NCBI GenBank assembly: GCA_000333855.2
Contig: CM007337.1
Coordinates: 393,084-457,083 of the forward strand
Direction of reading: 5' to 3'
Origin: Endotrypanum monterogeii
Taxonomy: Eukaryota > Euglenozoa > Kinetoplastea > Trypanosomatida > Trypanosomatidae
DNA: 64,000 bases
Shown: positions 41,210-48,870 of the stretch, piece by piece
How positions within the stretch are numbered: position 1 is the first letter of the stretch
Layout of the letters: each line of letters begins with the position of its first letter
Translations under genes and position numbers: made by a program
The notes under the pieces: model-generated
What the model saw: only the letters and a program-made list of their open reading frames with translations
What the model was told of the DNA's origin: nothing
Databases searched by the model: none

Positions 41210-42276
41210 GGCGAGGTGTTTGTGTGTGTTGTGTGGGGCGCCACCAGAGAAAAAAACAACAACAACAAAAAAAAACGAACTCATTTTGTCTTTCTCTTGT
41301 TGCGCTTTAGTGCGTTTTCCGCATCTGAACATCAATAGGAACACTGTATACTGCGTAGTCGGAGTGCAACAAGTAATGGTGTACCCCTCCCCTCCCCCCC
41401 CTTCCCTCCCTGAGCTATCAGCACGACTGTGTGGGCGTGTGTGTGGGTGGGGGAGGGGGGCTTCTGGAAGAGGGTGAGGTGGAGTGCCCCTTGCCAGCTG
41501 TATGCGGCCTGTCTGTTGTGCTCTGCTTAGTTTCTCTTTTGATATGCGCCAATCGAGTAGCCCCCACAGACCTCCGATGTCTTAGTGTCCATCTGCAGGC
41601 TTATGGTTACATGACTTGACCTTCTTTCCATCACTCGACCTCTGTGCCATAAGTGCCCATCGCGATGGTATTGTCAACCCTCACATCACACAGGTTATTG
41701 ATGTCATGCCGCTCATCGTATTTTTTTTTCCTCTCTATTTTACGTCCCCTTTCTTCTTCTGCACCCTTTCAAAGATCTTTCCCTGCACTACGTGTTGTCC
41801 CGGCGACAACATGGGGGAGGGGTGGAGGAAGGAAGGGACATGTGTATCCATGCTATCTTCTTCACCGTCTGCTCCTGCGCCTGCGAAACCGATTTCTTTC
41901 TCATCTTCCCACTTGAACTTCACATGCCCACGTCACGCACCCATGGGCGTTTGGAAGGCGCTCGTTGAGGTTTGACTCCTCGCTGACTTGCATCGAAAAA
42001 AAAAAGAGAGAAGCAAAAGGAGCTTATTGCTTTATATACATTACATTGTTCTATTCAGTAACTCGGGTGTCTGCCGTCATTTCTCATCGAGTCGCTTGCA
42101 TCCTATCTTTGTATACTACTGTATTGGATTGGTCCCACCCGGCTCTCCTTCAGTGGTTTTCCTCACCTTTCGGGATCACTTTTTTGGTATTACTTACGCT
42201 GTGCATATCTGTAAAATATTTTTTTCCCCCCTCAAAATCGGGGACAGCTAGGGACATTTTCTCAGACTCCCTCCAC

Positions 42277-42324
42277 CCCTCGTCCACTGCCATTTCATTT
42301 TTGTCTTATTATTATCAATTGGAG
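42277..42324 (+). promoter_or_regulatory. Predicted trans-splice acceptor of alpha/beta hydrolase 1
   Basis: A T- and C-rich stretch ends at the first AG (42323-42324), 32 bases before the ATG at 42356. Another AG follows at 42338-42339. Confidence 0.4.
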
Positions 42325-42355
42325 CACTGACCACACAAGATCGGCTGACGTGCTC

Positions 42356-43441
42356 ATGACAACCTCCGCGGGCACTAGGCGGGGGGGAGCGGCCGATCCA
42401 CTTCACGGGTACGGTGACAAAGGCGTTCCGCAGGCGTTCGACAAATTCGTGATGGTCGGGAAGTGCGCGAGCACTGGGAAGGAGATCAAGCTGTGCTACA
42501 ACACCTTCGGTAACCCCCTCGACCCATGCCTTCTTCTAGTCATGGGCCTCGGCGGCACGCTAGTCCTCTGGAGGGAAAGTTTTGTCCAGAAGCTCGTTGG
42601 CGCTGGCTTCTATGTGATTCGCTTCGACAACCGCGACGTGGGTCTTTCGACGCACTTGGATGAGTTTTCTCCCCCCAACATCGTGCGCATGATCTTGCCG
42701 TCGTGGGCCTCCATTGGCGAAGGCCGCCCACCCTACACGCTTGATGATATGGCGAACGATGCCTGGGGCTTGCTGACAGCACTTAAGATCACACGCGCAC
42801 ACCTATTGGGTACGTCTATGGGCGGCATGATTGCCCAGTGCATGGCCCTCCGCCACCCCGAGCGCGTGAAAAGTCTCACGATTGTCTTTTCGCACAGCAG
42901 TGGCCCAAGGGTGAAGCCGCAAACATGGGGTATGTCGTTTGCGATGCTCAAGAGGCCCGCTAGTCAGTCTATCGAAGAGTACGTCAGCTTCAAGGTGAAG
43001 ATGAGTGCCTTCTTCGCGGGTGATTACCAGGTTGACGAGCCGGAGGTGCGCGCAGTGACCCTGGCAAGCTTCTCTCGAGCAGTGGAGAACAAAGCTGGAT
43101 TCTGGCGACAGGTATGGGCGATACAACGTGCAGAGAGTCGCGACGCCGGTCTTCGCCGGCTGCGTGGCATCCCTACACTCATAGTGCACGGTATGATGGA
43201 CACGATGATTCCCTTTGAAAATGGTTTACAGCTGGCCCATCTGATCTACGGATCGAAACTTGTCGCCTTCCCTCGCATGGGGCACTCACTCCCGAAGGAG
43301 CTCCTCGACGAGATTGTGGCCGAGATGGCGCTGCTAAAGGTGCGCGGTGAGCGGGCAAGTGGAGAGGGGGAGGAACACACCTCTGCTGCAGCCGAAACGG
43401 ATACAGCAACCCAGACCCCCTGTGACTCGATCGGCAAGTGA
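42356..43441 (+). CDS. Alpha/beta hydrolase fold protein (paralogue 1)
   Basis: 361 residues from the first ATG (the frame extends two codons upstream to a GTG). It has the classic fold: LLLVMGLGGTLVLW (strand, oxyanion turn), YVIRFDNRDVGLSTH, nucleophile elbow GTSMGG (Ser154), acid in HGMMDTMIPFENG (Asp282) and base in RMGHSLPKEL (His310), so the triad is intact. The cap region lies at about 180-265. The closest general resemblance is to the methylesterase/haloperoxidase-like hydrolases; the substrate is unknown. No signal peptide is evident, so a cytosolic enzyme is likely. Two related genes lie downstream at 56613 and 59903. Paralogue 3 is the closer relative, sharing long stretches around DNRDVGLSTH and SMGGMIAQ. 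Confidence 0.85.
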   Translation: MTTSAGTRRGGAADPLHGYGDKGVPQAFDKFVMVGKCASTGKEIKLCYNTFGNPLDPCLLLVMGLGGTLVLWRESFVQKLVGAGFYVIRFDNRDVGLSTHLDEFSPPNIVRMILPSWASIGEGRPPYTLDDMANDAWGLLTALKITRAHLLGTSMGGMIAQCMALRHPERVKSLTIVFSHSSGPRVKPQTWGMSFAMLKRPASQSIEEYVSFKVKMSAFFAGDYQVDEPEVRAVTLASFSRAVENKAGFWRQVWAIQRAESRDAGLRRLRGIPTLIVHGMMDTMIPFENGLQLAHLIYGSKLVAFPRMGHSLPKELLDEIVAEMALLKVRGERASGEGEEHTSAAAETDTATQTPCDSIGK

Positions 43442-43991
43442 TTCCCCCTCCTCCTCCCCAACGCAAAACAAACACACGCACATATTTATTAAGGTCTTTT
43501 TTTTTTCTTCCCTCTCTGGGCTTTCACTTATCGGTATTTTCTTTGCGTATTTGGTGGTGGGGAACTGTCAATGTTGACTCTTCTCCTTGAGTTATGTTTG
43601 TTGTTCCCCTGCGTGTGGGGGTATATTTTCGCTTGCAAAAAATTCTTACTCCGATCCCTCCGAGCTCAAGTCCATGCTCCAGCACTCCTCCATTGCTGAC
43701 ATAAACATGGTGGTGATGAGGTGGTAGCGGCCTCCCCTCCCCCCTCCACAAAGGGTGCCACTTGATGTGCTAGACGCACCCACTTTCCCTGTCAGAGTAC
43801 GCTACTCTGATCTTCTTCTTGCCATCATCTCGCTCCTCCTATTGAAGGGAATTGCGTTTGCGTATACTTCCCGTCCGCTGCTGTGCTCAACTTTTCTCCC
43901 CACTTGGAGTTAGGAGTGTGTGTGTGTGTGTGTGGGGAGGAGGAGGGAGGGGGGCGGAAAAAAAAAAAGGCAGGGGTGTTTACATACCGTG

Positions 43992-44222
43992 ATGGACGCC
44001 AAAAGCCGAATTGACGTGGTGGAGATGGGGCAGAGCACACGCATCACCTTTTCTGACGTTGAATACGTTTTGTTGTTTCTCGAGTCGATCCTCAGTCATC
44101 CCCTTCCCGTGTTGTCTCCTCTTCTTTCTTTTTTTTCCTCAGTGGGAAATGAAAGCGAACGGTTGATAGAATTTCTTGTGTACTGCCGACCTGTGAAAGC
44201 CTTCTTTGATTTCGTTGTTTGA
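43992..44222 (+). CDS. Possible small open frame, 76 residues (doubtful)
   Basis: An ATG-started frame ending TGA at 44220-44222. The first 40 residues (MDAKSRIDVVEMGQSTRITF and following) are unusually mixed in composition for this intergenic DNA. The middle is Leu/Ser/Pro-rich from a pyrimidine tract. No domain, signal or clear acceptor is seen. It may be chance. Confidence 0.2.
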   Translation: MDAKSRIDVVEMGQSTRITFSDVEYVLLFLESILSHPLPVLSPLLSFFSSVGNESERLIEFLVYCRPVKAFFDFVV

Positions 44223-44520
44223 ATTCGTAGATCACTCCTGTTTGTGCATCTCGGGTGTTGGTAGGGTGTGGGGCTTGTCTTCCCTCCTCTCCACACCACA
44301 CCACTGCTGGCGTTCACAGGTGGTATTGATTTCTCGCACTTGATGGGGTGTCACTGTCTTGCCCTCTTTTTTTTACTGCAGCTATCCGCGGTGGGGGCCT
44401 TGCCCGTCTTTCTGTGCCTCACACCAACTTGATCCTTGCGACTTGCTGGTTATCATATCATATGCTCCTCTTTCACGTTCCCATGCTACCTTCACCGTCT
44501 CCCACTTCCACCTCCCGCAC

Positions 44521-44558
44521 AATAAATAAATAAATAAATATATATATATATATATATT
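44521..44558. repeat. (AATA)n-(TA)n repeat
   Basis: Five AATA units run into about 20 bases of (TA)n. Confidence 0.9.
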
Positions 44559-44905
44559 GTGTCTCTTCTCTTAAATCTGTTTAGATGTTTTTTTTTTTAT
44601 TACAGCAACGTTTTCATATCAAACAGTGATGTGAAGTGCTTCGATAAGGAGGAAGAAATCAGACAGGTTGAGAAGCGAAATCTCTTCTTTAACCCCCCTC
44701 CCCCCTTCTCTCTCTCACACACACACCTCCGCACCCCTCTCCTCGTTTATCAGTTTCTAATATTTTATCATCTGTTTTCTGTGTTAGTTTATCATCATTT
44801 TTATTATCGTTATCAGTTGACAGTGGAAGTTCGCTTGGTCTCTGTGTGTGCACCTTTTTTCTCCTTAAATTCCGCCTTTCTTCTTACACACACACACTTC
44901 GTGCA

Positions 44906-44922
44906 TTTGTTTCTTACCCTAG
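44906..44922 (+). promoter_or_regulatory. Predicted trans-splice acceptor of the GT60-type gene
   Basis: TTTGTTTCTTACCCTAG ends in AG at 44921-44922. It would give a leader of about 72 bases containing the A-tracts described next. Confidence 0.5.
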
Positions 44923-44937
44923 GAGAACCCCCCCCCC

Positions 44938-44973
44938 AAAAAAAAAAAAAAATCAAAAAAAATCAAAAAAAAA
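44938..44973 (+). promoter_or_regulatory. A-rich tract in the predicted 5' UTR of the GT60-type gene
   Basis: Three adenine runs (15, 8 and 9 bases) separated by TC end 21 bases before the ATG. If present in the mature mRNA they could bind poly(A)-binding protein. This is inference from composition. Confidence 0.4.
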
Positions 44974-44994
44974 GCACGAGCACAAAAGAGGGAG

Positions 44995-46908
44995 ATGGGG
45001 GACTACAATCAGACATACAGCTTACCCAAGCGGACTCTGCGCATCACGCGAAGTCGCTTACGGGTAAATGGTCGACTGTTCTATTTCGTATTGCTGTTGT
45101 TAACTGTGTCTCTCGTCGTTTTCCTGTTTCTGAATTCGCCGGTCATGTTGCCGACTGCGCCACTCATCAACTCGCACAGTTTAGAGAAGCCGTGGGTGAC
45201 AGCAGACACGGATTCGTATCGTTTAACGACAATCATTAAAGGACGCGTTCCGGGGACGGCGTGGCGGGATACGCGGTTCAATGCGGTGGTTTCTCTTTCG
45301 AAAAAAGGGTCTCTTGCCTACATACATCCACCAAACCGCCGTCGCGCCGTTGCAAAAAACTCCGACGCATTCCGCGAGTGGGACTCCATTTACCAGCCAA
45401 ACGAAAAATATACGATCCCTGCCTGGGCCACGCCAGAGGAATCACTCACGTTGCGACATGCCACCATATTTACCTCCTTAGCTTCTTTCCGCGATTATGA
45501 GTGCGCCTTGACGCTCCGAAATCTGTTCAGCATGGCTGTGGCGCCGCACCGTCTGTATGTTGGAATAAGCGAAGAGCGCAAACCATCCGATGCAAGCTGC
45601 CTCGCTCTCATCGGTGCCCGCAACCTGAACATGGCTGAGGTGCGACGTGTACTTTATGGGGAGGGGGCACCGATCGAGCTGAGCGTTGAGCTCCGTAATT
45701 TTTCGTGGGAGGACGTTGTGCATCCGAGAAAACTGCTTGACGTGGATGCCGAGATAACTCTGCCCCTCGTCAACTCGAGCGAGAAAAATGCGAGTCCTCC
45801 TGGCGTTTTCGTGCATCCGAAGCACGCAGCTGAGCGGTTGTCGTGCGTTGCCGGGGAGCTCGAGACGACGCGTGATGCCTTTCTGTTGGCTGAGAACGAC
45901 GCACAACGTGCAAAGAACGGCACGTCTATATTCCGGCGCGGACGCGGAGGGCCGCAGCAGGAGCCGTCGCGCGCCTTGGCTGGGTGCCGCATAACGACGA
46001 GGGTGGCGGACTCGATGTCTGCGCGGGGACCGACATTTGGGCGGTACATCACAAGTCTCTTTTTTTTTGATCAGGACTACTTCATGGTGATAGACAGCCA
46101 CACGCGGTTTGCTGTGGACTGGGATGTGAAGCTTATCTCCCGCGTCTTCCAGATGCCCACGCGCGGGGTACTATCATATTATCCGAACGGGTACACCGAG
46201 AAGAATGACCGCGCTGAGTTTGACAAGACACACACTATGCTTATGTGTACAGCACAGGTGCTTGCGAATGGGATGCCCAAGCTCGGGGCGCGGTGGGTAC
46301 CGTTCACACCGCATCCGGTTCCGCAGGGATTTGCAGCTGCAGGGTTTATGTTTGGCGACGCACAGTTTGTGTTGGACAGCCCGTTTGACCCTTTTTTGCC
46401 GTATATGTTTGACGGCGAAGAGATTCTCTTCTCGGCGCGTATGTGGACTGCGGGATGGGACCTGTACGGGCCCGGGCAGTCGGTTGTATTTCATAACTAC
46501 GACCGCCCCCAAACTCCCAAATATTTCGAAATTTTGAGGATGAACGAGAACGCGCGGCGGGTGCTATCAGAGTTGCGGACACTGTACATGCTGCGGCGTG
46601 CTCAGCCGTGGGCCGAGGTGCTTGTGCGTCGCGGCTACACAAGTCCTGACGGGCAGTCGACAGTGAAGCCACTACCACCCGTAGAGGCACCAGAGACGCG
46701 ATTAATCGTGACGGATGCGGCGGCCTTCAGGAAGCGCGAGATCAGCGTGTGGGTGGGCTACTATGGAATGGGGTCAGTGCGACCCATCTCTCAGTACTGG
46801 GAATACACTGAGCTGACGGATCGATTTGTGAAACGAAAAGACAGCGAGCATAGGTGGATGGGCGGCACCGGGTTATGCGACAAGGTCACCGCTAACCTCA
46901 CACAGTGA
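44995..46908 (+). CDS. GT60-type glycosyltransferase (GlcNAc-transferase-like), type II membrane protein
   Basis: 637 residues. A basic N-terminus (KRTLRITRSRLR) precedes one hydrophobic segment at 28-46, giving the type II topology of Golgi glycosyltransferases. The catalytic region starts near residue 157 with IFTSLASFRDYECALTLRNL, matching the family pattern IFVSIASYRDxxxxxTIxxL. It continues with GPTFGRYITSLFFFDQDYF and IDSHTRFAVDWD, where D367-S-H is the DxD/DxH-type metal site. GFMFGDAQF and the acidic FDGEEILFSARMWTAGWDLYGP are also typical. Family members transfer GlcNAc from UDP-GlcNAc to protein hydroxyls (Skp1 hydroxyproline in Dictyostelium, mucins in trypanosomes). The acceptor here is unknown. 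All visible motifs are intact. It sits between alpha/beta hydrolase 1 and the kinesin-like gene. Confidence 0.82.
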   Translation: MGDYNQTYSLPKRTLRITRSRLRVNGRLFYFVLLLLTVSLVVFLFLNSPVMLPTAPLINSHSLEKPWVTADTDSYRLTTIIKGRVPGTAWRDTRFNAVVSLSKKGSLAYIHPPNRRRAVAKNSDAFREWDSIYQPNEKYTIPAWATPEESLTLRHATIFTSLASFRDYECALTLRNLFSMAVAPHRLYVGISEERKPSDASCLALIGARNLNMAEVRRVLYGEGAPIELSVELRNFSWEDVVHPRKLLDVDAEITLPLVNSSEKNASPPGVFVHPKHAAERLSCVAGELETTRDAFLLAENDAQRAKNGTSIFRRGRGGPQQEPSRALAGCRITTRVADSMSARGPTFGRYITSLFFFDQDYFMVIDSHTRFAVDWDVKLISRVFQMPTRGVLSYYPNGYTEKNDRAEFDKTHTMLMCTAQVLANGMPKLGARWVPFTPHPVPQGFAAAGFMFGDAQFVLDSPFDPFLPYMFDGEEILFSARMWTAGWDLYGPGQSVVFHNYDRPQTPKYFEILRMNENARRVLSELRTLYMLRRAQPWAEVLVRRGYTSPDGQSTVKPLPPVEAPETRLIVTDAAAFRKREISVWVGYYGMGSVRPISQYWEYTELTDRFVKRKDSEHRWMGGTGLCDKVTANLTQ

Positions 46909-47984
46909 TGGCGATCATGTCGCTGTACAGAGATGAAGATGACCTGTAGAAAGGAAAGGGAGGGGCGCAGGGGGAGGGGGGGGGCTTGTGGTAGGGAGGG
47001 TTACGGTGGACGGCTTCACTACATTTATATATATATCTACACGTACATATTTACAAGAGGTTTGGGGTTTGGCTACTCCTGCGGTGTCTTGTCTCTCTTC
47101 CCCTCCTTCCTTTTTTGTTTTTTTTTCCAACTGTGCGTTTTTTTTTTTTTTGTGGTGGTTTACTTGTATCTGTTCTTGTGCGTGTTTCATTTGTTTTTTT
47201 CTTTATTGTCTGTCAGCAGGGGGAGACAGATGCAGGGAAAGGGGCTGTACTCCAACCGTATCCTATGAAAGTCGATGACTAATAAAACGCGGCGTGCAAC
47301 ATGCAGTTATTCATCCACACACACACATATATACGCGTTCTCTTTTTCTCTCCCTCTTTGTTCACGAAGTCTTTGTGCGCGAAGTTCATCATGCGTGTCA
47401 AGGCGTCATCACTGGCCAGGCAAAAAAAAAACCTATGTCCGCACTCAATATGCTCATTGTGACGTCCCACAGAGAACGCATTGTACCTACGAGCTTACCT
47501 GTCCTGCCGTGCCCAATTCTTTTCGCCCCCCCCCCCCGCTCTCTCGGATCAAATAATAGCGAAGAACAGGGGCAGCGTTTCCGGGGGTGGGGTTGCTTAT
47601 GGTTGCTCCGCCTCTTTCTATATTTACCACAATTTTATTTTTGCTTGGCAAGAGGAGCGCACATGAGCACTCTCGACGTTACCCCCTCTCCCCCTCTCCG
47701 TGGGTTTACTGCACTGAAAACTTATATCATGGGAGAAAGGGAGGGTTGGAAAGCCAAAAAACACTTTATTTTCAACTGTCTCCTGGTCTACACTTACAAA
47801 CATCAGCCTGGTTGAGGAAATGCGAAAGGCGCGCTGCTGAACTTCCCTTCTCTGTCGCGCGCGCGGCTTTCGGTATTTCTTTCTCTGATTCTTTTTCCAT
47901 GGTTCCACCCATTTTATTTCCTTTGCAATCCCCCAAAACGTTTTCTCCATTCTCATCTGCGCGAGTGGATCTGTATACATGCAC

Positions 47985-48021
47985 ATATAAATATAAATAA
48001 ATAAATATATATATATATATT
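47985..48021. repeat. (ATAA)n-(TA)n repeat
   Basis: Imperfect ATAA units followed by (TA)n and a T-run. Confidence 0.88.
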
Positions 48022-48185
48022 TTTTTTGGTCCGGCATCTTTGTTGCCACATCGGACGACTTATATATAGTGGGCTCACCACAAAAGTGAAGATCATCTTT
48101 TAGAAGAGCAGTCTTTGGTGTGTTTGAACGATAAATACCCGTCCTCATACTGGTGCTGCGAAACTCATCAACAACAAAAAACTCG

Positions 48186-48237
48186 CACACACACACACAC
48201 ACACACACACGCACATACACTCGCACATACACACACC
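48186..48237. repeat. (CA)n microsatellite
   Basis: About 26 bases of perfect CA alternation followed by imperfect units. Confidence 0.9.
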
Positions 48238-48660
48238 AAGATACAGATACGCAAGAGAGGCGAAAGGGGCAAAGGACCCATATAGACATAGGTGAGAAAA
48301 GATAACCTCACTATATAACTCCACCGATCTCGTCTACAATCGCTTGCAAGCATACACCCACCCTCTTTATTTGAGTCGCGTGAATTTTCTTTTGTATTCA
48401 TCCCTCACGGGAGTCCGTGCCCCTGTGTACCTGTTGGTGTACCCCTCTTCTTTTTTGTTTTTGTTTTTTTCTTGACGATTGTCAAATTCTTCGCTCACTC
48501 GCTCGCACGCGTGTCGTTTATCCCGCTTGCCTTCCCTTCTTCCTTTCCTCCTTCGTTTCCGACTCTTCCCTTTGTCAGTGCTCAGTACGAGCTCACAGTT
48601 TTTCTGTGTTCTAGCGGCCCTTTTCATTTTCCACTCATATTTGTTTTCCTTCTTTTGTTC

Positions 48661-48738
48661 CTTTTTTTTTTCTGCTCTGTGCTGTCTTCTCCTCTCTACT
48701 TTGGTCGACACTTCCCGGAAAAAAAAAACAACGCTCAG
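48661..48738 (+). promoter_or_regulatory. Predicted trans-splice acceptor of the kinesin-like gene
   Basis: A long T/C tract, then an A-run and CAG ending at 48738. A nearer CAG (48861-48863) would leave a seven-base leader. Confidence 0.4.
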
Positions 48739-48870
48739 GAGGTCCGTGTGTTTCTGAGGCGTCAGGGCGTAGGTGTGACATCTTTCCGTAGCTGGGCTTT
48801 GATGGCCATCTTATGACCCAGCGAGGAAGTTCTCTCTCCACATTCCTGCTCACTGATTCACAGGCTCATC

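Larger units (their letters stand above)
41057..42355. other. Intergenic region, 1.3 kb
   Basis: No supported gene. A (TA)n tract (41187-41209) is followed by A-runs, then C-rich and G-rich stretches (41390-41470) and T-rich DNA. Frames such as that at 41616-41975 lack any recognisable domain and read through pyrimidine tracts. Confidence 0.72.
43442..44994. other. Intergenic region, 1.6 kb
   Basis: Mostly T- and C-rich. It contains G-runs near 43935-43960, (AATA)n-(TA)n at 44521-44558, and an A-rich tract just before the next gene. One 76-codon ATG frame (43992-44222) starts with balanced composition but has no recognised family, so it is listed separately at low confidence. Confidence 0.7.
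46909..48870. other. Intergenic region, 2.0 kb
   Basis: No supported gene. It begins with G-runs (46958-47000), then T-rich DNA, (TA)n at 47985-48021, (CA)n at 48186-48237 and a long pyrimidine zone (48430-48720) ahead of the kinesin-like gene. Frames here read through the repeats. Confidence 0.72.

Noticed and set aside
44559..45239. 226-codon open frame overlapping the start of the glycosyltransferase
   Set aside because: It reads the pyrimidine and A-tracts of the leader and continues out of frame across the real gene.
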